The notes: a model not told the origin generated them from the sequence alone. A stretch of DNA of 64,000 nucleotides from Nothophoma quercina (GCA_021642125.1 JAKIXB010000030.1:124001-188000), one strand, 5' to 3'; counted from the stretch's first letter, positions 1 to 11,056 are shown. Numbers and translations are program-made.

Positions 1-789
1 GCGTCGCGCTCCAGCATATGAACCTCAAGAAACAGGGACGCGCTGGAACGAAGAGGCGCAAAGGTTGGCAGCGTTGAAACCTTGCTCTAGCTCCGCTCAG
101 CTGCGCGTCTGTTTGGCAGTTTTGCGCTGTGGAGATGCGCCATCCCCACCGCGCCCTGAACGCTGCCGGACGCTAGGTGGCTAGGTACTGCGGAGCTCGG
201 ATGTTCGTGCAGCTCTCCTGGCGAGCAGAAGACGCCAGCATCCTGCGGTCGATCTGCCAGCTGTGAGCTGATGACTGCAGACGACTGACTGGAAAGCAAT
301 CTTCCTGACTGTGCCCTCCTTCGCTCGTCCCCACACTCGTTTTTTGCCGCGCACTTCCGCAGCGTTTCAAGCGTGCAACGCTGGTCTCCAGCGCAGCGTG
401 CAGCCCCCCTTTGCGACTCCAAACATCAGCAATGCGGCACACCTCGCTGGCCGCTGAAGAGTGCTAGAACAGCCGGTGGGCTGCAGACTGCCCTACCCCT
501 GGCGCCTCCCACACTCCGTCCTGGAATAATACCTGGAACTGTCTTGTGCTTATGCGCAGCCCCCAGCCCTGAACTGGGAGTTGCTGTTCTGGGCTCGGGA
601 CTGCCTGCGTGATATAGCGGGCAACACCCTCCTCGGAATCCGGGAGAACAGCACGAGCGCTGCTGCATTGGGCAACTTGGCGGGCGCATCCCCATGGTAC
701 CTCTGCGCAGAGCCTCCCACCGGGAGCGTCGCAGTGCTGAACACCATCGTGATCCCTTCGCATGGCAGGAGGCACGCGACAAGCCCATC
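1..789. other. 5' flank without a recognisable gene
   Basis: No open frame here resembles a protein family, and the frames that are open overlap one another on both strands. The last part is probably promoter and 5' UTR of the gene that starts at 790. A longer in-frame start at 694 would add 32 Arg/His-rich residues that look like leader sequence, not protein. Confidence 0.5.
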
Positions 790-2485
790 ATGACCGCGAC
801 CTTCCCCATCCATCCCCTGCCGTCGATGCAGGCCGCCTTCGAGGAGTCGATGCTCGACGCAACGGGCGAAACTGGCTTCGTGCCCTTCAAGACTCCCGGC
901 CGAGGCGTCAAGACTCGCCAGCAGTTGCTGTGCAGAGAAGCTGATGCGGAGGAGCTCTCCTACAACTACACATACAACGCCCATTGGCGGCACCAACCCA
1001 AGGGCAAATTCCACCCCTTGCTGAAGACAATCACCCAGATCGTCTTCGGCGTCCACCTGCTGCACCAACGCCTCGAAAAGTCAACCGCCGACGTCGCTGA
1101 CATCCTCCTTAAACACGTCAATGAGCTCGACAGCTTCCTGCAGCGCGCCAATGAAGACCTGGAACAGAGCTTGAAGGACATGCTGTTCAGGCACAAGTGC
1201 TTGAGGGTGCCTATGGAACATGTCAACGAATTCGACCGCCTTCTCGACGACCGCGCATACCGCTCATCGTTACTAGACGGAAACATCACTATCGAACGAA
1301 CCATCAATCGCATGTCACAACTGCTGAACGACTACCTGATCGACATAAGCATCTACCGCGACGCAAACCACGAACTAGAGCATTATCTGCGCGACATTGG
1401 CGACGAGTGGGCATATCACAACGATGACGTTGGGCGCATATACTCAGCTATGTGCGGAAACACAAGTGGCTGGGCGCAGTTCTTACAGAGCTTGGTGGCG
1501 AAAGCAGAGCGACTTGGTACGGTCTTGGTGCAAGTTAGTAGTTACTGCAATGAAATCGAGAAGCGCTGTGGTGCTGCCAGCCGTCGAAGCTTGGTATGTG
1601 GTTGACGTCAATAGTGGCCGAGGTTTTATGCTAACACTTGTGCAGATTGCAACCACATCGTCCTCACGGAACTCATCCAAGTCAAATATGCGCGACAATG
1701 GTCGTCGAGCATCCAGGAAAGGCTCGCAGAACAAACCTCTTCCCACTCCCCCCACACCACAAGTACCGGTCCTCCTCGCCAATCCACAACCCGACAGCAG
1801 GCCGCCACTTGATGTTGACGGAGAGGCACGTGGACGTCCAATTTCGAGAGTACCGCATTACCAACTACAGCAAGAGCCTGTGAACCCTTACATGGCTGGC
1901 AACGCTCAGCCTAAGGTCGAAGCCCCCGCTTCGCCACCTCAAGCGCCTATTTCTCGTCCTGATGTGCATGTGCCAAGTCGACCTACAACAAAGCAGCCCG
2001 AATACCATCACGAAGCCTGGCACAGTGAAGAACAACGTAAGGCTGCCGCACCACCCCACACCGATTCCAGTCGCATCGGCCACAAGCGCGGTCATCGGCA
2101 GAGTATGCCCAATAAAGACGGGGATAGTCCGCCAACGACAGCAAAGGACTCAGCTTACTCTTCTTTGTCAGGAGCTTCGATCATGTCGCCAGCCAGCACA
2201 GCACCACCACCACGTTCAGCGTCATCGAACGCTCACTTTGGCCTGTTCCCGAGCAGTGCCCAGCATACGCCCAAACAGTCGATGTCTGGCAGGTTAGGTA
2301 TTATGACGCCAACAAGCTCAAACTTGCGGTCTGTGAAGTCTGCCGACCCGCCAGATCGGCCACCAACTTCCACCAGCGCTTATTCAGAAACGACAAGTAA
2401 GCGGCTGCTCAAAAGAAGCAGTCTCCAGTCACTAAGGCGGTTCTTCACCAAGAAGAAGAATGACATACATACCATTGCGGAGTGA
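790..2485 (+). CDS. Unknown protein, helical N-terminus and disordered basic C-terminus
   Basis: I do not recognise this family. Two exons (790-1593 and 1646-2485) join in phase 0 across a 52-bp intron with a GTATGT donor, GCTAACAC branch region and TGCAG acceptor, giving 547 aa. Residues about 70-260 are rich in Leu, Glu, Asp and Arg with heptad-like spacing, and look like a helical, possibly coiled-coil domain. The second exon encodes a Ser/Pro/Thr/Gln-rich disordered region. It ends in a basic patch (SLQSLRRFFTKKK) that could bind membrane or nucleic acid. The ATG at 790 was preferred to the in-frame ATG at 694 because the extra segment looks non-coding. The next gene begins 937 bp downstream on the same strand. 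Being a gene is well supported by the phase-consistent splice; function is unknown. Confidence 0.75.
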
Positions 2486-3422
2486 ACCACATAACCCTCA
2501 CATTTGCTTTGTCCTATTTACAGCGGGCGTTGTCTCTGTTGGCATCTCGCAGCCATATACCCTTTTTGTTTGCTCCTTGGTTTCCTTTGCGTTGCATATA
2601 CCATCTTCTTCGTCTTGGCTCTTTCAGCATCTGGCGTCTGCCGTACATAAATCTTGTACATGGTCTCCGTGTCTCCTAGCGGTAATCGTCAATGCCAAAA
2701 TGTCAAGTGCGTGCGCCAGCTTCCGTCGAACCTCGAGTGGAGGCTGATAGAATGAGGAGAGTGCGGACTTGGGTTGTCACTGCCTCAAAAGTTTGTGTTA
2801 CGCAGTCTGTTCGTCAGGGAGTGCGGTAATGCGAAGAGGCGCCTCAAGTGCTTTGAGTGAGGCTCAGTAGCTGCAGTGGAGGTGTTGAGTTTGTTGTTGC
2901 GGGAACGAACGTTGGCATGGATTTTGCGAGAAGGGACAAGTAGGTACGTACAGAACCAGAGCGGCTGTTATGCCGCTCAATCTTCCTGAAGCGTGTACTG
3001 TTCCTTCATATCAGTCTATCGCTGTATGGTCATGCTTACCTCGTGCTGTCGCTGTTGGCCCTCTCGGTCGCTGCTCACCGCGTGCTGCGCTCCTGATCGC
3101 ACTGTGGAATCGTTCTTACCTCCGCAGCACAGGCAGGAGCGACTTCTGCAGGGTAACGCCTCTTCTGCTCGAGCTTCCTCTTTCTTTCTCGTCCTCTTTG
3201 CACTCACTTGTCTATCGTCAGCATCACTCTCGTGTTGGTGGAGTCTTGGTGAGGGCAAAGCCGCAGTCACTCGTTTGTTTTTGGATAGCCATTTTGCGGC
3301 GTCCCCTTGTCTGATCATCCCTCTATCACCCACATCATCACCACCCACACGCCCTACTACCACAGCTCTTTTCTTGCTCAGAATAGTACCCTGGTCAGTA
3401 GATCCGCTTCCTGGGCAGCACG
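2486..3422. other. Intergenic: 3' UTR then pyrimidine-rich promoter/5' UTR
   Basis: Only short overlapping frames are present. The part from about 3000 to 3420 is rich in C and T, as is common upstream of filamentous-fungal genes, and probably carries the promoter and leader of the 1549-aa gene. No other structure was seen. Confidence 0.5.
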
Positions 3423-6400
3423 ATGCTCGCCGATCGAGATCCCAATGCCAGCGGGCGCACCAGCAGGGCGTCCAACCTATCCGCCATGCCTCGAGCCACC
3501 TACAGACACCACGGCGGAGCTGACAAGCAGGACCTCCTCGCATCTGCCCCCGGCGTCATGTCCATGCTGCGTACCTCCACAGAGATGGGCAACGTCGTTG
3601 GCCTGATTGGGGACATCTCGGGCATGGCCAACGTACCGCGGGCTCCGCGACGCCGCGACGCGAGCAGCAGGCTCTCCACAACTTCATCGATGTCAGGCAC
3701 GTCTAGCCGGGCAAGCAGACACCATCGACAGTGGCCTTCGTCCTCTTCAGCACCCCGACGCACCTCGATGCGCGAGCCGTCTGGCCCGCAGTACGTTGCT
3801 GACACCCTCTCACCCACCATCATGGACCTTCCCGGGTCGTCGCCGCTCATCCCAATGCGCCACCGGAGCAGCCGCAACAACAACAGGGACAGTCAACGGT
3901 CGTTCTCATTGACCAACACTACTCAGCCCACCTTCAGACTGTCAAGCAACCGATCTCTGGGTAGTCTGCGTAGCCACGAACACATCCAGCGTCCGAAGTC
4001 GCCGTACGTTTACCCCACTCGACTCCGTCGCCCATCATACAGGCCAGCATCACCGGCGCTAAGCGATGTTACTGGCTCACGTCCACGACGCTTACATGGC
4101 GATGGTAGTCAGGGGCAGATCCAGCACCAGGGTCATATGAGACTGAGGATTCCGTCAGATACGAGCCTTGGATATCAAGACAGAGCGCCAGGCGTACCTC
4201 GCCGCCCAAGTCACGGCCACTCACATGCATACATCGGCGGGCCTCAACTGCATGGTGGCATACCTCCGGTTCCACCCGTGTTCCATCCTCGCGCTCCCCT
4301 GGAACGACCTCGTGTGATCCACAGGTCTATCAAAGGATCATTCTCCAGTGGTTCGACAAATATGCGTAACGACTCTGACACTCCTTCGTCTGACTTGCCT
4401 TCGCCGCCAACTCCACGTGATGGCTCATCTCTGGAGGTGATTCTCAGCCCAACAGGGACTCAGATTCTCGTTGACACCATGTCCGGAGTTGTCGCGAAGG
4501 AAGAAGTCATCAGCGGTCCGCTTTACTACGATTATAGTGAGCAATTTGAACGTGAGCAGATCCTTGAACCAGAGGTCAACCCCATTCAGACCTGCCTCGT
4601 CAACAACATCAAGACCATACAGGAAGAGCGTGGAACTCCTGAGCTGCCTGCGACTCCGGCTCGTAGTACCTGGACTTCTGTCACAACTCGAGTGTCCAAC
4701 ACTGCTGTCCCCGGCATTGTTGAGCTCCCTGCATCACCTGTCGTCCGACGCATCACAAGGGACATGGTTCTTCAGGCATTGGGACCTGCTTCTACCACAG
4801 CATCGATGGATGAGAGCGCAGACCCTTCTACCAGCGACAGCAGTGATCAGCTTCCGCAACATATAGGACCCTATGCTGCTTCTGATTCGGCGCAAGCGAA
4901 GGAGATTACGCGCAACCATGGTACTGACGAGCGTTTCAGTATACTGTCCCGGGCTGATTCGAGTGTTGTGGACTCGTCGACGCTCGACTTCGCCGTCCGC
5001 TATTCTATTCCCATAGTCACTGGAGCTCAGGTGGGTTCTGTAGCGCCTCCCGCTCCCGACCATGAGCCGCCGCAGTTCCCAGACACAGCACCCACCACTG
5101 AGGTTGATATGTCTGATCTTCTAAATGACTACCAGCATACTGAGTCTAGACACGAAGACGAGAGCGTGATGAACGAGGAAAAGAAGGGGCCTGGTGTCGA
5201 ACCCAGTAAGGACGACATACTTGAGAGCAGGAGCAACCATGCGCAGAAGTCATCTGATCCACAGTCCTTCAAGTCTGCCACGGATGTGCTGGAGTCTGAG
5301 GCCTCTGAGGCTGAACCGGACGACGAACATGATGCGAAATCCTACAAGTCTTCCCCGGACGCAGTGGTTGAGAAGGAGCTATCGATCAAAGAGGTGGACG
5401 CTCGTTCATTCAAGACCGCCCAAGGCACAGCAACGCCTGGTCGGTCCGCCTCAATGCCGATAGCAGAGCCACCACCGACCGCTCCTGCAGATATGTCGAC
5501 CTCAAGGCCACTGCCTGAAGCACCTGTATCGGGCCCAGCTCCTGCCGTACTTCGAAAGCCACGCGTTCCACCTCGTGAATCCAGCTTTCCCTTGGCGAAC
5601 AGATTTCGGGCCAGTTCCAAACCCAGCGTGAAGCAAGATTCGGTTTCGTTCTCGGGCTCGTCGTCCACCCTCAGTGTCAATCAGCAACCGCCGCAGGTAC
5701 CGCCTCGAGAGTCAAGCACGTCCAAGGAAGCACAGAGATTGATGGGAGTCGCATCCTGGATGATGTTCAAGCGGTGGGGAAAGCGGCCTAGCAAGGATGA
5801 AGATCTGACCAAGACCGGTAACAGCTCTCGAGACACTTTACAAGACCCTCGTCCTGCGGCTAGCGCGAACTCGTCCCAGCAATCGCTCGGTGATTCGATC
5901 AAGACGCCAGAGAAAGCATTGTTCAAAGAGAACATTGCTCCTGTCAGAGGGGTGGACGTTCCCAAAGACTGTGCCCCACCACCGGTGCACAATGTAAGTG
6001 TTGCGCGTCTTCTGCATCAACACTCGGTCAGCACTCCGCCCCCTGCCATTGCCGAGCCGTCATCGGTGTATTCTCCTCAAGATAGCTCTTCAAGGTCTCG
6101 TGTGCAGTCCTCGCCAGCTGGGGTACCCAAGCCTGTGGATAACCGTCGAGATAGCCAGACCACAACACATCTTGTCTGGCAAGGCCGCAAATCACTCAAT
6201 CTTAGCAACCCGGCCGCGAGCATGAGCGAGCCACACCTTCCGTTGTCGACCGCGAACGATGAGACCACCACCGATCTCAGGCTGTCACAGTACAGATATC
6301 CTGGAGGTCTCCACTATCTTCCAGACCTGAAAGAAGAGTCCCACGAGGACTCGAGCCTGAACACTAGTGCCAGCAACTTGAAGAACTCGAACTTCCGGTT

Positions 6401-8072
6401 TCCGTTTGGTGTTCCAGCGGGCGTGCGCGCGTCGGTCGACGAGGGTGCTCTGTTTTCAAGGCGGTCGTCCATGGGCTCGTATCGGCGGAGCGCTCTGGGC
6501 AGTGCGCCTGGCAGCGCTTTGAGCCAGGCACACGGTTTACCGTCGATGAACTTCAGCCGCATGAATTTGTTCGAGAAGCTGGAGGAAGAGCTACCGGGTC
6601 TGCGTAACTCTCGTTCGCTGGATCACCTGCAGGTCGAGGTGCCTGCGCTTGTCGAAGGAACACCGCAGCGACCGGTGTCAGCGGGTGAAATGCGCGAGAA
6701 GTACCGAAGCTTTTGTGACAAGTTGGATCAGTTCAATACGCCTAAAGAAGCTGCACAGCGTGCAGAGATGACCAACCTGCTGCTTATGCGCCGCGCCATG
6801 TCCCCCGAGCTGTTGGCGGAGATCGAACAAGTCACTGTGCCTTCGGTACATGCTCTCACGGAGCGCCTGTCTGAGTTTTTGCCGTCATTACGTGAGTACT
6901 ACAAGCTCGACGCTCAGGGCCCGTTTGTTGTTGAGGAGGTGATCATGGAGCATGCAATGGAGAATATCCAAGAGGTAGGCGGCCCTGCGCAGAAGCGTTC
7001 CTCTGCCCGGCTGCGTCCCATTGCCGGCTCGCCGAACTTGGTCATCATCGAGGATGCGTTGTATGAGGAGCTTACTAGCAAAGAGAAGGAACTTGGTGCT
7101 GCGGTTGCTCAGGATGATGAAGGGCTTGAGTGTGCACAAGGTGAATCTCGCGCTAGTGAGAAGCCCAAGGACAACAGCTCGACGCGCCCCAAAACTCCAT
7201 TCGCTGAGCTCGAGGCACCCTCACCTGCTGCGCTCCGTCCCCGCGCCCTCACAGTTGGCCACCAAGATCTACGTGCCTCAGTCGAGTCAGGCTTGACCAC
7301 GAGGTCCTTGAGATCTTTTGCGTCAACCCCAACACGAACAGACACACGCCCTTGGAACTCAGACAAGAACTTCCCTTGGGCAACATCAACAATCCCCTCT
7401 GTTGATATCTCGCTGCCCCCGCCGACAACGGTCAGGCAGTCACCTCGCCCTGGCCCCTCACACCTTCGCAACAACATCTCCGACGCGTCTACAGTAGGCA
7501 CCTTCACCACACCAGTTGGCTCGCCTTTTGGCACCGACTCCAATTCCAGTGCTCACGCTCGCCAGCTACAGCGTTTCAGCGTCTTTGGGCGTAACGGTGA
7601 CCAACCTCACGCCGTTGGTGAGCGATACCCAACTTCAGCTCTGACACCACCTACGGCGATCTTTCGAGACAACTTCTCTGCTTCTGACACGTCTGACGAC
7701 GATACTGAGCCACGCATTGTACGCAAAGGCAAGTTCAGCCTCAAGAAACGCTTCTCTTCAGCTCGCAACGCCACGCTCGACAACAACACTCGAGCTACAA
7801 ATTACAAATCCCTCGGTTCTTCTAACACTCCTCTCGAGCTCCCATCGCCAGATTCAGCTCACCGCTCCGCTACATCAATTATTCAAGATACTGCAGGTGA
7901 AGCAAGAGCCTTTACCTCAAACCGTCATACCTTCCGCGACGCCGAGGGCATGCCTAGTGTCGTGTACCATCGCCATCGTCTCATCGACCACCTCAAGCGC
8001 TGGTGGCACAAAGGCGGCGATCTCATTCGAAGCTTCTCTCGCAGGTCTCCCAGAACAACAACCCATCGTTAG
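3423..8072 (+). CDS. Giant Ser/Pro-rich unknown protein (1549 aa, no intron)
   Basis: A single uninterrupted frame of 1549 codons encodes a mostly disordered protein rich in Ser, Pro, Arg and Thr. A conserved-looking N-terminal block (about residues 40-65, containing MSMLRTSTEMGNVVGL) precedes long low-complexity stretches with many proline-directed Ser/Thr sites. Residues about 1080-1240 are predicted from composition to be helical and folded: few Ser/Pro, many Leu, Glu and Met, including REKYRSFCDKLDQF and ALTERLSEFLPSLREYY. The C-terminus is strongly basic with a Trp pair (HLKRWWHKGGDLIRSFSRRS), possibly membrane- or cortex-binding. I do not recognise a named domain. A protein this long with no intron is notable beside the multi-exon genes nearby. 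A scaffold or cell-cortex role is only a guess. Confidence 0.85.
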   Translation: MLADRDPNASGRTSRASNLSAMPRATYRHHGGADKQDLLASAPGVMSMLRTSTEMGNVVGLIGDISGMANVPRAPRRRDASSRLSTTSSMSGTSSRASRHHRQWPSSSSAPRRTSMREPSGPQYVADTLSPTIMDLPGSSPLIPMRHRSSRNNNRDSQRSFSLTNTTQPTFRLSSNRSLGSLRSHEHIQRPKSPYVYPTRLRRPSYRPASPALSDVTGSRPRRLHGDGSQGQIQHQGHMRLRIPSDTSLGYQDRAPGVPRRPSHGHSHAYIGGPQLHGGIPPVPPVFHPRAPLERPRVIHRSIKGSFSSGSTNMRNDSDTPSSDLPSPPTPRDGSSLEVILSPTGTQILVDTMSGVVAKEEVISGPLYYDYSEQFEREQILEPEVNPIQTCLVNNIKTIQEERGTPELPATPARSTWTSVTTRVSNTAVPGIVELPASPVVRRITRDMVLQALGPASTTASMDESADPSTSDSSDQLPQHIGPYAASDSAQAKEITRNHGTDERFSILSRADSSVVDSSTLDFAVRYSIPIVTGAQVGSVAPPAPDHEPPQFPDTAPTTEVDMSDLLNDYQHTESRHEDESVMNEEKKGPGVEPSKDDILESRSNHAQKSSDPQSFKSATDVLESEASEAEPDDEHDAKSYKSSPDAVVEKELSIKEVDARSFKTAQGTATPGRSASMPIAEPPPTAPADMSTSRPLPEAPVSGPAPAVLRKPRVPPRESSFPLANRFRASSKPSVKQDSVSFSGSSSTLSVNQQPPQVPPRESSTSKEAQRLMGVASWMMFKRWGKRPSKDEDLTKTGNSSRDTLQDPRPAASANSSQQSLGDSIKTPEKALFKENIAPVRGVDVPKDCAPPPVHNVSVARLLHQHSVSTPPPAIAEPSSVYSPQDSSSRSRVQSSPAGVPKPVDNRRDSQTTTHLVWQGRKSLNLSNPAASMSEPHLPLSTANDETTTDLRLSQYRYPGGLHYLPDLKEESHEDSSLNTSASNLKNSNFRFPFGVPAGVRASVDEGALFSRRSSMGSYRRSALGSAPGSALSQAHGLPSMNFSRMNLFEKLEEELPGLRNSRSLDHLQVEVPALVEGTPQRPVSAGEMREKYRSFCDKLDQFNTPKEAAQRAEMTNLLLMRRAMSPELLAEIEQVTVPSVHALTERLSEFLPSLREYYKLDAQGPFVVEEVIMEHAMENIQEVGGPAQKRSSARLRPIAGSPNLVIIEDALYEELTSKEKELGAAVAQDDEGLECAQGESRASEKPKDNSSTRPKTPFAELEAPSPAALRPRALTVGHQDLRASVESGLTTRSLRSFASTPTRTDTRPWNSDKNFPWATSTIPSVDISLPPPTTVRQSPRPGPSHLRNNISDASTVGTFTTPVGSPFGTDSNSSAHARQLQRFSVFGRNGDQPHAVGERYPTSALTPPTAIFRDNFSASDTSDDDTEPRIVRKGKFSLKKRFSSARNATLDNNTRATNYKSLGSSNTPLELPSPDSAHRSATSIIQDTAGEARAFTSNRHTFRDAEGMPSVVYHRHRLIDHLKRWWHKGGDLIRSFSRRSPRTTTHR

Positions 8073-8077
8073 TCATC

Positions 8078-8335
8078 ATGGACGACAACTACACCCAAGA
8101 CGAGGGCTACTACCACTACAAGTCTACCGAGTTCGCTCGCAGCTTGTGGTACTCCAACTACTTCTTCTATCGATACACGACTTGCAAGTGCGGCCCCCTC
8201 CTGCGGCCTTGGGATCCCCCTCCCACACCCCGGGATGATATCGAGGATCCATGGGACTCAGACGATCCGCTCGAGTACTGGGGACCTGATGAAGACTTCT
8301 ACTACGATGAGCACTACGGCGGTTATCTTGAGTAG
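8078..8335 (+). CDS. Possible small acidic Tyr/Trp-rich protein or alternative C-terminus
   Basis: An 85-codon frame opens at ATG 8078, five bases after the stop of the giant gene and in a different frame. It encodes a very acidic peptide rich in Tyr, Asp, Trp and Pro (for example WDSDDPLEYWGPDEDFYYDE) with no signal peptide. The frame stays open upstream to 8003, overlapping the end of the giant gene. It could be a separate small ORF, a C-terminal exon reached by an unseen splice or frameshift, or 3' UTR. The composition is unlike random intergenic sequence, but I found no convincing intron linking the frames. Confidence 0.3.
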   Translation: MDDNYTQDEGYYHYKSTEFARSLWYSNYFFYRYTTCKCGPLLRPWDPPPTPRDDIEDPWDSDDPLEYWGPDEDFYYDEHYGGYLE

Positions 8336-8812
8336 CATCTTCTACTCGCTACCAGAGCTGACCATTAATCGGCGGGTTATGACTCGTCACCACTGGGGCC
8401 TGGCGGCCAACTATGAATAACATTGGGATACGGGATCACATCTGGAAGATAGTCATTGACTTGTAATTACCGTCTATAGCTAGCTGGCATTGGGTAGTAA
8501 TACAACGTCTGACATCTATTCTGATGTGTTGTAGCTTTCGTGATGATGTTTTGTGACGTCGCCGGGTACATCTGGGGTGTTGTAGTCAACGTGCTACAGT
8601 GTGACCGTGCCTTTGTTACTCTTCAACGCAGTGAGGGTCTCTTAGTGCCCAGGAAAGGAAGGCGTCATGACTTTCAACGTGCATGAAGGCCTCCGAATCT
8701 CGGTATCAAAGTACAAACATATCTGTAACAGAAGGTGTGGACTTCACAAAGCTTATTGCTAAGATCCAAAAGCAGCGTAAGAGATTATAGTACAACATAG
8801 CATATACAGCCT
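8336..8812. other. Intergenic, tail-to-tail
   Basis: This lies between the 3' ends of convergent genes and is AT-richer than the flanking coding DNA. No gene, repeat or RNA was recognised. It probably contains both 3' UTRs and polyadenylation signals. Confidence 0.5.
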
Positions 8813-10480
8813 TCACCGAGTATAGCCCGAGAATCCACCAATGTGCGGCGACCCGCTTCCGCTACTTCCACCCGAACCGTTAACACCCCCTGGACCTCGT
8901 CGCCTCGGTGCCTTGATGAGTCTGTCCAGATCCTCCGCACTCCTGACCACGACATTGAAGTAGTCACCCTGGATGTCCTTGTCGCCCAGTCTCTCCTTGT
9001 CTTGTAAAGCGCTCAGGCAGAAGAACACCATGTTGCCGAGGTAGGGGTTGCATGTCAAGTCCACCTCGGCTGCAATGTCGTGGGCGTTTTTCTCGGTCGT
9101 GCCGCGCTCGTCTTCCATGTAGACCTTGACACTTTCGGTGCGGGGATCGAAGTCAATGTAGGAGATTGAGGTCTTGAGGCAGAGTTCTGTAAGCACAAGA
9201 CCAATGCGGAAGATATGTGCATGCCTTGACAGGTCGCGAGGTGCACGGCTCCTGTTCAGATTGGAGGAGAGACAGTCTTTCAATGTGTTGTTGGTGGAGC
9301 TATCGCCTGGTGTGGCGGTGAGCATGCTTGCCCACAGCCCATCGGTGGTGCGGCGCCAGCGGACATTGCTGCTGCCGAGGAAGTCCAGCCAACGGCTGCC
9401 AATGAGACGGAGGGAGCTTTGGGCGATACCGCTTGCGAGCGCGTTTTGGTCTTGTGTGTACAGAATCTGTGACCCCAGTCGCGTGCTCTGATTGGTAAAC
9501 ATGGCGGACAGAGAATCTTTGAATTCGAGTTGAGCGAGCAGCGGAACGGGCGGTACCGTGAGCTGAAAGCCATCGGTGCTTCGTGAGGATGGTCTCACCA
9601 ATGCCTGATTGTTTTGTGTTCGCCTCAAGTTCGGCACAGCAGAAGCAAGAGAGCGTGGCACACGTGGATCGTTCCCGTTGGTGGTGGTGATCCTGACAGG
9701 TTGGACGAGAATCTCGTGCGTTCTGCCGCCCAATGCTAAGAGAAACGCGAAATCTTTTCGATGTATGCGTGGAACAGAGAGGCCGATATGGATTCTGTTT
9801 CCTGGATCTGTGGCGCGATGGAGCAATTCAGCATCTCTCTGCGCAGCGAGCGTCTCTGACACCTTTCGAACAGCAGCTGACGTCTCATTTCCAAGCCTCA
9901 GAACGAAGTTTCGTCCGGGAAGGCGCTTGATCTCCGAAAAGATGTCAGGATGCTCTTTTTCGAGATAGTAATTGGTATGACTTTCGAGCGCCCTCAGTTC
10001 TCGTTCCAGTCGTTGGAGCCTCTTTTCCATAACATCGGCTCTGTTCCAGACGCTCAAAACGAACTTGCGCCTCCACGATGTCCTGCGACGAATCCGTTCC
10101 AGACAATCGTCGACAAGGCCTGGGTCGATAAGTCTGCTTTGGGTCGACCGACCCGGTCGAAAGCGTAATGTACGACCAATGATATCGTCGACATCGCTCT
10201 GTAATGAATTGGTGACTCTCTGAATGCCTGAAAGAGTCAGACGTATGTTGTTGCAACCTTCATGCCCAAAGAGAGCTCGTAGGTAGACGTTCGGTTGCCG
10301 TTGGTTGACCTCCCACTTATGCTGCCACCTCTCGAAGACGTGTTTAGATACAAGCAACCCCTGCCGCAGGTCAAGAAGGCGCTCCGAAAGATCTCTCCAT
10401 TGCTGTATCTGGTGAGCAAAGGTATTGAGAGTTTGGCCGGCTGCGAGTATGCCAGACGCGATGCCAACGATCTCAGCCAT
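8813..10480 (-). CDS. Fungal STAND-N-terminal-like / DUF7580-like protein
   Basis: This is a single exon of 555 aa. The start at 10480 (MAEIVGIASGILAAG) is chosen because this hydrophobic opening, followed by helices with QQWRDLSERLLDLRQGL, is typical of N-terminal domains of fungal STAND/NLR and HET-related proteins. An in-frame ATG at 10564 would add 28 atypical residues. The C-terminal third (FRIGLVLTELCL, later NMVFFCLSALQDKE and YFNVVVRSAEDL) resembles the degenerate kinase-like DUF7580 region often found with such N-termini. No NACHT or NB-ARC P-loop is visible, so it is not a full NLR. The last 25 residues are Gly/Ser-rich. In the family, related proteins are linked to heterokaryon incompatibility and prion-type signalling. 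Here that role is inference, and the match is from recalled family features only. Confidence 0.65.
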   Translation of the reverse strand: MAEIVGIASGILAAGQTLNTFAHQIQQWRDLSERLLDLRQGLLVSKHVFERWQHKWEVNQRQPNVYLRALFGHEGCNNIRLTLSGIQRVTNSLQSDVDDIIGRTLRFRPGRSTQSRLIDPGLVDDCLERIRRRTSWRRKFVLSVWNRADVMEKRLQRLERELRALESHTNYYLEKEHPDIFSEIKRLPGRNFVLRLGNETSAAVRKVSETLAAQRDAELLHRATDPGNRIHIGLSVPRIHRKDFAFLLALGGRTHEILVQPVRITTTNGNDPRVPRSLASAVPNLRRTQNNQALVRPSSRSTDGFQLTVPPVPLLAQLEFKDSLSAMFTNQSTRLGSQILYTQDQNALASGIAQSSLRLIGSRWLDFLGSSNVRWRRTTDGLWASMLTATPGDSSTNNTLKDCLSSNLNRSRAPRDLSRHAHIFRIGLVLTELCLKTSISYIDFDPRTESVKVYMEDERGTTEKNAHDIAAEVDLTCNPYLGNMVFFCLSALQDKERLGDKDIQGDYFNVVVRSAEDLDRLIKAPRRRGPGGVNGSGGSSGSGSPHIGGFSGYTR

Positions 10481-11056
10481 GGTTCGTATACCGCGATGGA
10501 GATTCGTTCCTAAGGCGAGAGGGGTGTAGTGAACTGAGAAGTCGTGCAATGCAGGAAAGCACAATTAGAGAAGAAGAGATGAGAGGCCCGTGAAGCTAGA
10601 GCTAGAGTTTAAGGTGTCGATGAGGCGGCCTCATGCCTCTCATAATCAAGGCCGAAACGATGCGAACTTCAGCTTGCGGTGGCTGGTGTAAGCAGGTGGG
10701 TGTAGTGTGATTGGATGTAAGCAAGGTGTGGCGGTGGCTGAACACCTGTTCACGATGCTCAGCCCTAAAACGGCCCCCAACGGCCCCCACAATATCATCA
10801 GATGTTCTATTGCCTAGGCCAAACTTGAATGTTTGTTGATGACGTTGGACGTGCCGGACCAATTTTATCGTTCTTCGACCACACCTGCCAAGAAAATGAC
10901 GAAGTTGTGGGTGTTCGTTGGGTATGATCGCAGTTGCATAGCCGCTCTGTGCGCCCAATCCGAGTTTCAGCTCGACTTGCTTGCTCCAGTATATGGCGTA
11001 AAGACGCCAGCGTAGCATTTCCACAACCTTTCGTCTCCAAAAAGACTACTCCGCAC
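10481..11056. other. Intergenic between divergent genes
   Basis: This is the shared upstream region of the minus-strand STAND-like gene and the plus-strand 393-aa gene. No gene was seen. It should hold both promoters, but I could not identify a clear TATA box or operator. Confidence 0.45.
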
